A stretch of 64,000 nucleotides of DNA from Saccharopolyspora erythraea NRRL 2338 (GTDB lineage: Bacteria; Actinomycetota; Actinomycetes; Mycobacteriales; Pseudonocardiaceae): positions 1,477,584 to 1,541,583 of the forward strand of contig NC_009142.1 of assembly GCF_000062885.1 (NCBI RefSeq), in the 5' to 3' direction. Position numbers and translations under genes: made by a program. This document shows positions 45,594-57,347 of this stretch, one piece after another. Numbering within the stretch: position 1 is the stretch's first letter; each line of letters opens with the position of its first letter. The notes under the pieces were generated by a model. It did not search any database and had not been told where the DNA came from. It saw nothing but the letters and a program-made list of their open reading frames with translations.

Positions 45594-46838
45594 TTACGAG
45601 CCGCTCTCGGTCTGCGCGGAGCCGGTGCCGCGGCTCTGCGAGGTCGTGCCCTTCTGCTCGCCACCGGTGCCGTTCCCGGTCTTCGGCTTCGCCCCGACCT
45701 TCTCGTTCTGCTCGGTCTGCTCCTCGGCCTGGGGCTCCTCCTCGGCGGGCTTCTGCTCGATGACGTCCTCGTCGTCGTTCTGCTCGGCGAGCTGGGGGGC
45801 CTTCTTCTCCGGCGTGCCCTTGTCGGTGATCTTGCGCGGCTGGAAGGGCTTGCCGGTGGTCTTCTGGAACTCCTTCGCCGCCTTGTCCGCCACGCCCTCG
45901 GCGATCTTCTGCACGGCTTCGGCGTCCTTGGCCGCCTGCTCGGCCTGCTTGGCCTGCCGGTCCTTGCTCGCGGCCTCCTCGCGGGCGGCGTCGATCTCCG
46001 CCTGCGGTGCGCCCCTGGCGATGAGCTCGTTGACGCGCGCGGTGAAGATGTTGGCCTCGGCCCGCTTGTCGTTGGCTCTGAACCGCGCGTCCTCGGCGAT
46101 CTTGCGCGCCTCGACGGCCTTGTCGTGGGCGTCCTGGGCCTTCTTGCGGAGCTTCTCGATCTCCTCCTTCGACGGACCCGGGTTCACCGGACCGCCGCCG
46201 CCGGTACCACCGCTGCCGCCGGTGCCACCGGTGCCGCCGGTGCTGCCGGTGCCGCTGGTGCTGCCGGTGACCGATCCGGGCTGGAAGGAGTACCAGCCCT
46301 GTCCGGTGAAGTTCGCGCCCGCGTCGATCTCGCCCCTGGTCAACGGGTCGCCGGTGACGCACTTGACCGCGGGCTCGCCCGTGCCGCCGACGAACACCGA
46401 CGTGCCCGCCTGCAGCACCGCCGGATGCGCCACGTAGGTGCCGGACTCGTAGTCGTGGCTGGTCACCGCGGTGTCGGACGGCAGGAGCGCCGGGGTCAGG
46501 CCGCCGACGAAAGCGGGGATCTCCTCGGGCGCCATGCCGAACACCCCGGCCCACGCGTTGGACTTGTCCGGGTCCGCCTGGAGGTCGGCCACCAGCCGGT
46601 TCGCGTCGCAGTCCGGCTCACCGGTCGCGGTGCCGCGGTCCTCGGCGGAGGTGGGCTCCAGGCGCACCTCCTTGGTGGCGGTCCCGCCCGGCAGCAGCGC
46701 CCACGCGGTGGTGCCCGCGAGGCCGACTGCGACCGTCGCGGCCACTGCCAGGCGCAGCCTGGAACGTCCGGACCGGTACACGGCAGACACGTTCTCGTGC
46801 GTCTCTTCGGGGTGTGGGTTGTGTCCGCGACCGTTCAT
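45594..46838 (-). CDS. DUF6777-like membrane or secreted protein, paralogue A
   Basis: A 414-residue protein. An N-terminal helix (about residues 28-48, LRLAVAATVAVGLAGTTAWALL) anchors or exports it. Residues 75-185 form a conserved domain: CDANRLVADLQADPDK, AWAGVFGM, IPAFVGGLTPALLPSDTAVTSHDYESG, VLQAGTSVFVGGTGEPAVKC and GDPLT. Then a Gly/Thr linker, an Ala/Lys/Glu coiled coil (about 220-320) and an acidic Glu/Gln tail. Paralogue B at 50018-51262 has the same length and layout. The two conserved cysteines probably form a disulfide. Function unknown. Confidence 0.78.
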   Translation of the reverse strand: MNGRGHNPHPEETHENVSAVYRSGRSRLRLAVAATVAVGLAGTTAWALLPGGTATKEVRLEPTSAEDRGTATGEPDCDANRLVADLQADPDKSNAWAGVFGMAPEEIPAFVGGLTPALLPSDTAVTSHDYESGTYVAHPAVLQAGTSVFVGGTGEPAVKCVTGDPLTRGEIDAGANFTGQGWYSFQPGSVTGSTSGTGSTGGTGGTGGSGGTGGGGPVNPGPSKEEIEKLRKKAQDAHDKAVEARKIAEDARFRANDKRAEANIFTARVNELIARGAPQAEIDAAREEAASKDRQAKQAEQAAKDAEAVQKIAEGVADKAAKEFQKTTGKPFQPRKITDKGTPEKKAPQLAEQNDDEDVIEQKPAEEEPQAEEQTEQNEKVGAKPKTGNGTGGEQKGTTSQSRGTGSAQTESGS

Positions 46839-47579
46839 GTCCGGACCTCCTCAGGTGTTTTCGCTCGTGACCACTTCAGGTCCCTTGTGAAAAGGCTGGC
46901 ACCGGGAGGAGGCGCGAAGAATGGTGCGGACCCTCCGATCGGCCGCGTCCACCCTCCATCCGCGCTGGGGCGCTCCCCAGCACGGACGGTGGGGCTGACG
47001 GTGTGCCGGGCGTCGGGCCGGGCGCGTCCGGGGGCGTCCATCGCGCCCGGCCCGACCGGGCGGACCGACGTGCGGGGGAGGGCGGTACCACGTCGGTCCG
47101 GGCTTCGGGGTCGAAACTCCTATGTGGACTCCCGTTCGCCCCGTGGCTTGGAATGCCCGGTCACCGCGCGGGAGTTCGCGACGCATCCCGCGTTGCCGAT
47201 GCGGTGACCGGGCGCGGGCCCGCGCCGGCCCGGTGCGCGGCGCGGGCCCGGGTATCGGTGGATCACCCGTCGTGCAAAGGATTTGACGATGCGGGTACAT
47301 TCGAGACAGCGAGGACGCTCAGTCGTCGGATGACCGGGCTCGGCCCACATCACTTCCGCACCGCACTCGGCAGGCAGGCCGGGCCCGGGTGCGGAATGTG
47401 TTTCGAGAACGCCTGACAAACCCGACGATGGCAACCAGCGGGGCCACGCTTCCGAGCTGTGCATGGGCCTCTGCCTCCAAGTAGCAGTCGATCGATCGCT
47501 GTTGTCGAAACCACCGTCGCTGGTAGCGTCACCGTGCCACTAGGGCCCTGTTCAGGTGATCTTGCCAGCGCGATCATCG
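46839..47579. other. Long intergenic region between DUF6777 A and XRE regulator
   Basis: About 740 bases. Its first 145 bases hold the element shared with paralogue B (46893-46981). The remainder is GC-rich without a supported gene; the last part should contain the promoter of the XRE gene. Reading frames here look like shadows. Confidence 0.55.
46893..46981 (-). promoter_or_regulatory. Conserved upstream element of DUF6777 gene A
   Basis: Three blocks shared with gene B at nearly equal spacing: AAGGCTGGCA (46893-46902), ATGGTGCGGACCC (46921-46933) and the inverted repeat GCTGGGG-CGCT-CCCCAGC (46964-46981). The middle block is 83 bases from the start codon. The block order and spacing suggest a promoter with a flanking operator. 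Confidence 0.6.
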
Positions 47580-48446
47580 ATGGGACGTGTCACATTGGCC
47601 GCTACCGCAGGTACGCCACGCGCCAGGGCTCTTTCCGCGGCACTGCGGGAAGCCCGCATCTCCAGCGGTATCGGGGTCCGCGCGCTGGCCCGCCAACTGG
47701 AGCTCTCACACGTGCAAATCTCCAACTGGGAAACCGGATCGCGGGTCCCCGACGTCGAGACGGTGGCGATGATCCTCGCCGCCATCCGGGTCAGCCCGGC
47801 GGAGCGGGAGCGGATACTCGACATCGCCCGCAACGTCCGGGAGCCGAACTGGCTGACGGTCGGCATGAACGGCATCCCGCAGCAGCTCGCGGGTGTGGTG
47901 GAGTGCGAACGCGCCGCGAAGTCGATCGTGGAGTGGACACCGATGGCCATCCCGGGGTTGCTCCAGACGACCGAGTACACCCGTGCGATCAAGGAAACCG
48001 GCGGACTGCCGCAGACCGACATCGAACTCCGCGTGATGCTGAGCGCGAGCCGCCGCGAGGTCGTCACCCGCCAGGACCCGGTCCATTTCCACGCGTTGAT
48101 TTCGGCAGCGGCTCTGCACGAGCCGATCGGTCGCGACGGCGTGATGCTGGAGCAGTTGAAGCACCTGGTCGCCATGGCGGGCAGGCCGAACATCGCCATC
48201 CAGATCGTCCCGCTGCGCATAGGCTGGCACCCCGGTTGGGCAGGCCCGTTCGTGCTGTACGAGTTCCCGGACACCTCACCGGTCGTGCATTTCGAGCATC
48301 ACAGTTCCGGGGCGTTCATTCCTGCCGAGCACGACGTTGTGGAGTATCAGAAGGCCGTTGAATATCTTTGTGGAGTCGCCATGGATGAGGTCGAATCGGT
48401 AGACCACATCGGTGAAGTCATCGATCACATGGAGGGCGCACCATGA
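47580..48446 (+). CDS. XRE-family helix-turn-helix regulator with DUF5753 domain
   Basis: A 288-residue protein. Residues 15-75 are the helix-turn-helix (REARISSGIGVRALARQL ... HVQISNWETGSRVP); the remainder is the DUF5753 domain (WTPMAIPGLLQTTEYTRAI, then VLEQLKHL-type helices). Such Scr1-like regulators pair with small DUF397 proteins and act as bald/WhiJ-type developmental switches or antitoxin-like systems in actinomycetes. The ATG at 47580 is chosen; a GTG at 47589 is possible. It overlaps the DUF397 gene by four bases. Confidence 0.92.
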   Translation: MGRVTLAATAGTPRARALSAALREARISSGIGVRALARQLELSHVQISNWETGSRVPDVETVAMILAAIRVSPAERERILDIARNVREPNWLTVGMNGIPQQLAGVVECERAAKSIVEWTPMAIPGLLQTTEYTRAIKETGGLPQTDIELRVMLSASRREVVTRQDPVHFHALISAAALHEPIGRDGVMLEQLKHLVAMAGRPNIAIQIVPLRIGWHPGWAGPFVLYEFPDTSPVVHFEHHSSGAFIPAEHDVVEYQKAVEYLCGVAMDEVESVDHIGEVIDHMEGAP

Positions 48447-48616
48447 CCGAACACCGCTGGCTGCGATCCAGTTACTCGAATCTCAACGGCAACTGCGTCG
48501 AGTTGTCCGTGCCGCGGGGGCTCGTCCGGGATTCCAAGGACCCCGGCGGCCCCGTGCTGTCCGCCGACGTCCCGGCGCTCGTCCGCGCTGTCAAGGAAGG
48601 GCGGTTCGACCGCTGA
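48443..48616 (+). CDS. DUF397 small protein
   Basis: A 57-residue protein: WLRSSYSNLNGNCVELSV, then VRDSKDPGGPVL and a C-terminal helix, the full DUF397 pattern. It starts inside the XRE stop codon (ATGA). In WhiJ-like and Scr systems the DUF397 protein binds or counteracts its regulator partner; the exact role in this pair is not known. Confidence 0.92.
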   Translation: MTEHRWLRSSYSNLNGNCVELSVPRGLVRDSKDPGGPVLSADVPALVRAVKEGRFDR

Positions 48617-48624
48617 GGTGGTGG

Positions 48625-48980
48625 CTATCCCGCTACCTGCTGCCTCTCGGGCGCCTTGCCCAGCACGTGCTCGCGGCCCCACCGCCCGAGGGGCTCCAGC
48701 GCGGTGTTGAGCGAGGCGCCGCGAGGGGTGAGCGAGTACTCACGCGCGGCGGCACCTCGTCGTAGGTCTCGCGGTGCACGATGCCGTCCGCCTCCAGCTC
48801 CCGCAGGTGCGAGGCGAGCACCTTCTCGGTCACGCCCGGCAGGCCCCGGCGCAGCTCTCCGAAGCGGCACGGTTTGACGCCGAGCTCCCAGAGGATGAGC
48901 ACCTTCCACTTGCCGCCGATCACGTCCATCGCCGCGTCGATGCCGCACACGTACGCGCCCGGCCGCCTGGTGGTCACCAT
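48625..48980 (-). pseudogene. HxlR-family regulator with single-base frameshift
   Basis: The ATG at 48980 (after GGGAGGGG) starts MVTTRRPGAYVCGIDAAM and reads a normal HxlR winged helix (GGKWKVLILWEL, RFGELRRGLPGVTEKVLASHLREL) to HRETYDEVPPRV. There, near 48732-48736, the frame jumps: the expected VEYSLTPRG continues in another frame (EYSLTPRGASLNTALEPLGRWG to 48625). One missing G in GTGGAG would explain it. Without a repair the product ends with about 35 wrong residues. A sequencing error cannot be excluded. It is divergent from the imine reductase-like gene, which HxlR proteins often control. Confidence 0.8.
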
Positions 48981-49022
48981 GCCCGCCCCTCCCACCTGCT
49001 CGCTATCCGCGGGGTAAGCACC

Positions 49023-49034
49023 CACTTCGAAGTG
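49023..49034. promoter_or_regulatory. Palindromic operator between hxlR and reductase genes
   Basis: CACTTCGAAGTG is a perfect 12-base palindrome, flanked by GCAC and GCGTAC that partly extend the dyad. It sits in the 95-base divergent spacer and is a good HxlR binding site candidate. Confidence 0.55.
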
Positions 49035-49075
49035 CGTACTTGCCGCCCCCTGGACCTGCGGCAAGCCTAATCGGC

Positions 49076-49957
49076 ATGCACGACAACGCTTCCGCGAGAA
49101 AGTCGCTGACCCTTCTCGGCCTCGGCGCAATGGGCACCGCGCTGGCCCGCACCTGGATCGCCACCGGGTACTCCCTGACCGTCTGGAACCGCACCCCGGC
49201 CCGCGCGGAGGCGCTGGCCGCCGAGGGCGCGACGGTGGCGGCGACCGCCGCCGAGGCGGTGGCGGCGAACCGCCTGGTCGTGGCCTGCCTGCTCGACGAC
49301 GCCTCCGTCGGCGACACGCTCGCCGAGGCCGACCTCACCGGCAAGGACCTGGTCAACCTCACCACCGGCACTCCCGGTCAGGCGCGGGAGCGAGCCGCGT
49401 GGGCACGGGAGCGAGGTGCCCGGTTCCTGGACGGCGGGATCATGGCGGTTCCGCCCATGATCGGGGTGCCGGAGTCCGGGGGATACGTCTTCTACAGCGG
49501 TTCCCGCGCCCTGTTCGACGAGCACCGGGAGGCCCTGGCGGTGCCGACGGGCACCGACTACGTCGGCGAGGACGCCGGGTTCGCCGCGCTGCAGGACGTC
49601 GCGCTGCTGAGCGCGATGAACGGCATGTTCGCCGGTATCTCCCACGCCTTCGCCCTGGTGAAGCGGGAGGACGTCGAGCTGGCGGACTTCGCGCCGCTGC
49701 TCGTCTCCTGGCTGACGGCGATGGCGCCCGCCGCTCACCAGACCGCGGTCCAGTTGGAAAGCGGCGACTACACGCAGGGTGTGGTGTCGAACCTCGCCAT
49801 GCAGGCCGCGGGCAATGCCACGCTGCTGCGCACGGCGGAGGAGCAGAGGGTCAGCCCCGAGCTGCTGACACCGTTCATGGCGCTGATGGAACGCCGCGTC
49901 GCCGACGGGCACGGCGACGAGGACGGCACCGGAGTGGTCGACCTGCTGCTGAAGTGA
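49076..49957 (+). CDS. Imine reductase-like NAD(P)-binding oxidoreductase
   Basis: A 293-residue dehydrogenase of the 6-phosphogluconate/beta-hydroxyacid type. The Rossmann loop is LLGLGAMGTALA and NRT after strand 2 favours NADPH. The segment DGGIMAVPPMIGVPES matches imine reductases, in which the catalytic Lys of hydroxyacid dehydrogenases is replaced. The ATG at 49076 is used. It is divergent from the damaged HxlR gene and ends in a strong shared terminator. Confidence 0.88.
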   Translation: MHDNASARKSLTLLGLGAMGTALARTWIATGYSLTVWNRTPARAEALAAEGATVAATAAEAVAANRLVVACLLDDASVGDTLAEADLTGKDLVNLTTGTPGQARERAAWARERGARFLDGGIMAVPPMIGVPESGGYVFYSGSRALFDEHREALAVPTGTDYVGEDAGFAALQDVALLSAMNGMFAGISHAFALVKREDVELADFAPLLVSWLTAMAPAAHQTAVQLESGDYTQGVVSNLAMQAAGNATLLRTAEEQRVSPELLTPFMALMERRVADGHGDEDGTGVVDLLLK

Positions 49958-49965
49958 CGCACGTG

Positions 49966-49999
49966 AGCGGTGTTGCCGGTGGGTACCGGCAACACCGCT
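49966..49999. terminator. 15-bp bidirectional hairpin terminator
   Basis: AGCGGTGTTGCCGGT pairs perfectly with ACCGGCAACACCGCT around GGGT, centred between the convergent reductase and DUF6777 B genes. Confidence 0.92.
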
Positions 50000-50017
50000 G
50001 ACGTCGCTCTTGTCCGG

Positions 50018-51262
50018 TCACTGGGCGGACTCGGCCTCAGCGCCCGTGTTCACCTCCTGCGCGGGAGAGTTCTCCTCCTGCTGCTCCTGCTCGGAGTCCT
50101 GGGTGTCGGTGCCCTCGTCGACCGGCTTCTCCTCGGTCGTCTCCTCGGTCACCTCGGTCTCGGGCTTGGCATCGACGGCCGCACCGGACTTGTCCTCCGT
50201 CTTCTCGCCCTGCGTCTCGACGACCTTCTGGTCCTTGGTGTCCTTCGGGTCCTTCGGAGTGGCCGGCGGCTCGTAGGGCTTACCGCTGTGGTCCTCGTAC
50301 GCCTGCTGCGTCCTCTGCTGCTCCTTCTCGGCCTTCTGCCGTTCCTTCTCGGCCTTGAGAACGTCAGCGTCGGCCTTCTTGGCCTCCTCCAGCTCGGCTT
50401 CGTAGCGCTTCCGCGCCTTCTCGATCTCCTCCGGCTTCGCGCCCGCCGCGATGAGAGCCTCGAGTTCGCGCTGCGCGGCGTCGGCCTCGGACCAGGCCTG
50501 CTTCGATACCTCCATCACCGCATGCAGGTTCTGCTTGGCCTTCTCGTGGGCGATGTAGGCCTTGTCGGCCGCGTCCTTCAGCTCCTTCTCGGTCGGCGTC
50601 GTGGGACCACTGCTGCCCCCGCCGCCTCCGGAGCCGTTGCCGCCGCTACCGCCGGAGCCGCCGGGGACCTGTCCGCCGGTCGCGGAGCCGGACTCGCCGT
50701 AGGCCCCGCCCTGGTCGCCGGAGCCGGAGTCCTTGCCGGTCTCGTCCTTGGTCAGCGGGTTGCCGTTGAGGCACTTGACCGCCGGCTCGCCCTTGTCGTC
50801 GACGAACACCGCCGTGCCTGCCTGCAAGACGGTCGGGCGGGCGTCGAACCGGCCGTCCTTGTAGCCGTGGCTGGTCACCGGGGTGTCGGAGGTGAGCTGC
50901 TCCGGGGTCAGCGCGCTGACGAACCCGGGGATCTCCTCGGCGCTCATCCGGAAGACCTCCGCCCACGCCCGCGCCTTGACGGGGTCGGCCTCCATGTCGC
51001 CGATCAGGTAGTTCGCGTCGCAGGAGGAGGTGTCGCTGCCGTCGTCGCTGATGGGTGCGACGAACGGGGTGTCACCGGGGGAGGAGCTGGACTCCATGCT
51101 GACCTGGCGGACCGGGGTCTGCCCCGGCATGAGCGCCCAGGCCGAGCCGCCTGCGAGTCCGAGAGCGACCACTGCCGCAACGGTCATCGTGAACTTGGGG
51201 CGCGAGGTGCGGCCGGTCGGCCTCTCGGCCGGAGTGGCGGTCGATCGTCCCTGGTCGTGCAT
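50018..51262 (-). CDS. DUF6777-like membrane or secreted protein, paralogue B
   Basis: A 414-residue paralogue of the gene at 45594-46838. N-terminal helix about 24-46 (KFTMTVAAVVALGLAGGSAWAL). Conserved domain: SSCDANYLIGDMEADPVK, AWAEVFRM, IPGFVSALTPEQLTSDTPVTSHGYKDG, VLQAGTAVFVDDKGEPAVKC and GNPLT. A Gly/Ser linker, a long coiled coil (about 200-300) with many Lys and Glu, and an acidic tail ending in Glu/Gln repeats follow. The domain is about half identical to A by eye, while the coiled coils have diverged. Function unknown. Confidence 0.78.
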   Translation of the reverse strand: MHDQGRSTATPAERPTGRTSRPKFTMTVAAVVALGLAGGSAWALMPGQTPVRQVSMESSSSPGDTPFVAPISDDGSDTSSCDANYLIGDMEADPVKARAWAEVFRMSAEEIPGFVSALTPEQLTSDTPVTSHGYKDGRFDARPTVLQAGTAVFVDDKGEPAVKCLNGNPLTKDETGKDSGSGDQGGAYGESGSATGGQVPGGSGGSGGNGSGGGGGSSGPTTPTEKELKDAADKAYIAHEKAKQNLHAVMEVSKQAWSEADAAQRELEALIAAGAKPEEIEKARKRYEAELEEAKKADADVLKAEKERQKAEKEQQRTQQAYEDHSGKPYEPPATPKDPKDTKDQKVVETQGEKTEDKSGAAVDAKPETEVTEETTEEKPVDEGTDTQDSEQEQQEENSPAQEVNTGAEAESAQ

Positions 51263-51311
51263 CGAGTCTCTCCCTCTCGCTGTCCGGTAAGCCCGTTTCG
51301 GGCTGTACGAG

Positions 51312-51405
51312 AAGGTTGGCAGCGGCGCCTGCCCCGAAACGATGGTGCGGACCCGCCGTTCGAGGGGCGCGAAACCCCGGACCGCGCTGGGGCGTTCCCC
51401 AGCGC
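51312..51405 (-). promoter_or_regulatory. Conserved upstream element of DUF6777 gene B
   Basis: Counterpart of the element before gene A: AAGGTTGGCA (51312-51321), ATGGTGCGGACCC (51342-51354) and the inverted repeat GCGCTGGGG-CGTT-CCCCAGCGC (51384-51405). The middle block is 80 bases from the start codon (83 in gene A). In the loop CGCT has become CGTT while both arms are kept, so the palindrome itself seems selected. Confidence 0.62.
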
Positions 51406-51448
51406 GGCGCGGTGGGCGGACCCGTTTTCGCAGGTCAGGGAGTTGGGA

Positions 51449-53746
<2,298 letters not shown>

Positions 53747-53863
53747 GATCCAAAGGGTGCTGCACACGCGCCCGCGGGGCAACGCCTTACAACCGCACGG
53801 CGGACACCCGCGTCCACGGCTGTCCTGGGGTCCGGCGGGATCCCAAGCACCGACCCGGGACGG

Positions 53864-53895
53864 TTGTCAAGGTGAACCTGAGAGCTTCGTACACT
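53864..53895 (+). promoter_or_regulatory. valS promoter, probably leaderless
   Basis: TTGTCA (53864-53869) and TACACT (53890-53895) lie 20 bases apart, long for a housekeeping promoter. The -10 box ends seven bases before the GTG of valS and there is no ribosome site, so the mRNA likely starts at the initiation codon. Confidence 0.5.
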
Positions 53896-53902
53896 CTGCG
53901 AT

Positions 53903-56536
53903 GTGACACAGACCCATGCCGCACAGCCCCGTGAACTTCCGTCGACCTGGAACCCGGCCGACGTAGAGGCCGAGCTGTACCAGCGCTGGGTAGCCGCCGG
54001 GTACTTCACCGCCGACCCGGCCGGTGACAAGCCGCCGTTCTCGATCGTGATCCCGCCGCCGAACGTCACCGGCAGCCTGCACATCGGACACGCGTTCGAG
54101 CACACCCTGATGGACGTCCTCACCCGCCGGCGGCGGATGCAGGGCTACGACGCGCTGTGGCTACCAGGCATGGACCACGCCAGCATCGCCGTGCAGGCCA
54201 TGGTCGAGAAGCAGCTCCGCGACGAGGGCATCGACCACCGCGAGCTCGGTCGCGAGGGCTTCCTGGCCCGGGTGTGGGAGTGGAAGGAGAAGCACGGCGG
54301 GGCGATCCTGTCGCAGATGCGCCGCCTCGGCGACAGCGTCGACTGGACCCGCGAGCGCTTCACCATGGACGACGGCCTTTCCCGCGCCGTCCAGACGATC
54401 TTCAAGAAGCTCTACGACGACGGCCTGATCTACCGCGCCGAGCGGCTGGTCAACTGGTCCCCGGAGATGCGCTCGGCGATCTCCGACATCGAGGTCGAGC
54501 ACAAGGAGGTCGAGGGCGAGCTGGTCTCCATGCGCTACGGCCACGGGGACGCCTCGATCGTGGTGGCCACCACCCGGGTCGAGACCATGCTCGGCGACAC
54601 CGCCGTCGCGGTCCACCCCGACGACGACCGCTACCGGCACCTGGTCGGCACCAGCATCGAGCTGCCGCTGACCGGGCGGATGATCCCGATCGTGGCCGAC
54701 ACCCACGTCGACCCCGAGTTCGGCAGCGGCGCGGTGAAGGTCACCCCGGCCCACGACCCGAACGACTTCGAGATCGGCCAGCGCCACGACCTGCCGATGC
54801 TGACGGTCATGGACGAGCGCGGCCGCATCACCCGCACCGGCACCCGCTTCGACGGCATGGACCGGTTCGAGGCGCGGGTCGCGGTCCGCGAGGCGCTGCG
54901 CGAAGAGGGCCGGATCGTCGCCGAGAAGCGGCCGTACGTGCACAGCGTCGGCCACAGCTCGCGGTCCAAGGAGCCGATCGAGCCGCGGCTGTCGCTGCAG
55001 TGGTACGTCAAGGTCGGTCCGCTGGCCAAGGCCGCGGGCGACGCGGTGCGCGACGGCCGGGTCGAGGTGCACCCGCCGGAGATGGCCAAGCGCTACTTCG
55101 ACTGGGTCGACAACCTGCACGACTGGAACATCTCGCGGCAGCTCTGGTGGGGCCACCGCATCCCGGTCTGGTACGGGCCCGGCGGCGAGGTCGTCTGCGT
55201 CGGACCGGACGAGGAGCCGCCGAGCGGCGAGGGCTGGCACCAGGACGAGGACGTGCTCGACACCTGGTTCTCCTCGGGCCTGTGGCCGTTCTCGACCATG
55301 GGCTGGCCGGACGACACCGCGGACCTGCGCAAGTACTACCCGACCAGCGTGCTGGTCACCGGCTACGACATCCTCTTCTTCTGGGTCGCCCGGATGATGA
55401 TGATGGGCCTGTACGCCATGGACGGCGAGCCGCCGTTCCGCGTCATCGCGCTGCACGGCATGGTGCGCGACCCGCACGGCAAGAAGATGTCGAAGTCGGC
55501 GGGCAACACCGTCGACCCGCTGGAGTGGATGGACAACTACGGCACCGACGCGCTGCGGTTCACGTTGGCGCGCGGCGCCAACCCGGGCGCGGACTCGCCG
55601 ATCAGCGAGGAGTGGGTCGCGGGCTCGCGCAGCTTCTGCACGAAGTTGTTCAACGCCACCAAGTTCGCGATGATGAACGGTGCGCGGGTGCCGGCTGCGC
55701 TGCCCCCGCGCGACGAGCTGACCGACGCCGACCGGTGGATCCTGGACCGCGCCGACCGGGTCGTGTCCGAAGTGGACGAGCTGCTGGAGGACTTCCAGTT
55801 CGCCAAGGCCACCGAGGCGCTCTACCACTTCACGTGGGACGAGTTCTGCGACTGGTACCTGGAGCTGTCCAAGGTCCAGCTCGACGAGCAGGGCGACCGG
55901 GCCGAACGCACCCGCGACGTGCTCGGCCATGTGCTCGACGTGCTGCTGCGGCTGCTGCACCCGACGATCCCGTACATCACCGAGACGCTGTGGACCACGC
56001 TGACCGGCCGCGACTCGGTCGTCGTCGCCGAGTGGCCCGGGGCGGAGGGCCTGCAGGCCGACACCGGTGCGGCCGAGCGGGTCGAGGCCACCCAGAAGCT
56101 GATCACCGAGATCCGCCGGTTCCGCTCCGACCAGGGCCTCAAGCCGGGGCAGCGGGTCGCGGCGAAGCTGGGCGGCGTGAGTGAGCTGGGCCTGGACGGC
56201 CACGTGCCCGCGGTGCGGGCGCTGGCCAGGGTCACCGAACCCGCCGACGGCTTCACCTCGTCGGCGTCCATCGAGGTCGGCCTGCGCGGCGGCACCGTGA
56301 CCGTCGAGCTCGACCTGTCCGGGGCGATCGACGTCGCCGCCGAGCGCAAGCGGCTGGCCAAGGACCTCGCGGCGGCCGAGAAGGAGCTCGCGGGTACCGA
56401 GAAGAAGCTCGGCAACCCGGCGTTCACCGACAAGGCCCCGGCCGAGGTGGTCGACAAGATCAAGGTGCGCAGGGACACCGCGCTGGCCGACATCGAGCGC
56501 ATCAACGCCCGGCTGTCGGCGCTGCCCGAGAGCTGA
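53903..56536 (+). CDS. valS: Valyl-tRNA synthetase
   Basis: An 877-residue class I synthetase charging tRNA-Val. The HIGH motif is in [15 protein letters not shown] in [10 protein letters not shown], the CP1 editing domain spans about 190-340 ([16 protein letters not shown]), and the C-terminal coiled-coil tRNA arm ([21 protein letters not shown]) is present. Full length. The start is the GTG at 53903, seven bases behind a -10 box. Confidence 0.98.
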   Translation: MTQTHAAQPRELPSTWNPADVEAELYQRWVAAGYFTADPAGDKPPFSIVIPPPNVTGSLHIGHAFEHTLMDVLTRRRRMQGYDALWLPGMDHASIAVQAMVEKQLRDEGIDHRELGREGFLARVWEWKEKHGGAILSQMRRLGDSVDWTRERFTMDDGLSRAVQTIFKKLYDDGLIYRAERLVNWSPEMRSAISDIEVEHKEVEGELVSMRYGHGDASIVVATTRVETMLGDTAVAVHPDDDRYRHLVGTSIELPLTGRMIPIVADTHVDPEFGSGAVKVTPAHDPNDFEIGQRHDLPMLTVMDERGRITRTGTRFDGMDRFEARVAVREALREEGRIVAEKRPYVHSVGHSSRSKEPIEPRLSLQWYVKVGPLAKAAGDAVRDGRVEVHPPEMAKRYFDWVDNLHDWNISRQLWWGHRIPVWYGPGGEVVCVGPDEEPPSGEGWHQDEDVLDTWFSSGLWPFSTMGWPDDTADLRKYYPTSVLVTGYDILFFWVARMMMMGLYAMDGEPPFRVIALHGMVRDPHGKKMSKSAGNTVDPLEWMDNYGTDALRFTLARGANPGADSPISEEWVAGSRSFCTKLFNATKFAMMNGARVPAALPPRDELTDADRWILDRADRVVSEVDELLEDFQFAKATEALYHFTWDEFCDWYLELSKVQLDEQGDRAERTRDVLGHVLDVLLRLLHPTIPYITETLWTTLTGRDSVVVAEWPGAEGLQADTGAAERVEATQKLITEIRRFRSDQGLKPGQRVAAKLGGVSELGLDGHVPAVRALARVTEPADGFTSSASIEVGLRGGTVTVELDLSGAIDVAAERKRLAKDLAAAEKELAGTEKKLGNPAFTDKAPAEVVDKIKVRRDTALADIERINARLSALPES

Positions 56537-56559
56537 CCGCGGGATCGCACACCGCCTGG

Positions 56560-56588
56560 AGCGGGCCGTTGTTCGCAAACGGCCCGCT
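56560..56588 (+). terminator. Hairpin terminator after valS
   Basis: AGCGGGCCGTT pairs perfectly with AACGGCCCGCT around GTTCGCA, 24 bases after the stop. Confidence 0.88.
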
Positions 56589-56824
56589 TCCGGTGTAGTT
56601 CGGCCCTGCGCGCCAGTCACTACTGGCGCATCCCGTTCTTCTGCAAGAATTTCAACTGCGGCTCCCGGCGCCACACCAGGAACTTGCGGCACCAATCGGA
56701 CGGCTCCGCCACCTACGCTGAAATCCGCCGGTTTCCAACGGGAAACCGTTGGGCGGTAATGGTTTTCTCCATCCGCGCACGCGCCTTCGGTGGCGCGTGG
56801 GCGATTTTCGCGGGGGGCTGAGCG

Positions 56825-57274
56825 ATGCTGATCGAAGTGGACGAACGCGGAGTCCGCAGAAGCAGACGATCGAGGATCAGGCCGAGGCTGGTGGGAGTTC
56901 TGCTCGCGGTGGTCGCGCTGGCGGCGACGGTGCTGACCGGAGCGTCGGCCGCCGCGACGTCACCGGCGCCGGCGGCGGCACCGGCAGGTGACGGCGGACC
57001 TGCCGTCGTGGTGGTCAAGATGGTCGACTACCGGCTGTTGCAGCCGGCCTTCCTGCCACCGGGCACCTACACGTTCAAGGCGTTCAACGCCGGACGGCAC
57101 CCGCACGCCGTGGAGATCGCCGGGCCGGACGTCTCCAACGCGCGCACGGCCGTCGTCCAGTCCGGGCAGGTCACCGAGGTCACCGTGACGCTGCGCCCGG
57201 GCGTCTACGACTTCTGGTGCCCGGTCGGCGACCACCGGCAGAGGGGGATGCAGCTTTTCGTGAAGGTCGGCTGA
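56825..57274 (+). CDS. Exported cupredoxin (blue copper) protein
   Basis: A 149-residue protein. A signal or anchor helix lies at about 21-45 (RLVGVLLAVVALAATVLTGASA) followed by an Ala/Pro linker. The cupredoxin fold spans 60-149 and all type 1 copper ligands can be placed: His in RHPHAVEI, Cys and His in FWCPVGDH, and Met in RGMQLFV. It probably carries electrons outside the membrane. No partner oxidase is adjacent. Confidence 0.87.
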   Translation: MLIEVDERGVRRSRRSRIRPRLVGVLLAVVALAATVLTGASAAATSPAPAAAPAGDGGPAVVVVKMVDYRLLQPAFLPPGTYTFKAFNAGRHPHAVEIAGPDVSNARTAVVQSGQVTEVTVTLRPGVYDFWCPVGDHRQRGMQLFVKVG

Positions 57275-57347
57275 CCGCGGGGTCGGCTGTCCCGTCGTCG
57301 GTCACCGCCGGACAGTCGGCGGTGTCCGACGTCCGAGGAGAGGGGGC

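Noticed and set aside
45378-47207. A 609-residue forward frame over DUF6777 A with an AAAGGAG near 45423
   Set aside because: Composition is Leu/Gly shadow; the reverse frame shares a conserved domain with its paralogue.
54161-56695. An 844-residue reverse frame opposite valS
   Set aside because: Antisense shadow; valS itself has all synthetase motifs.
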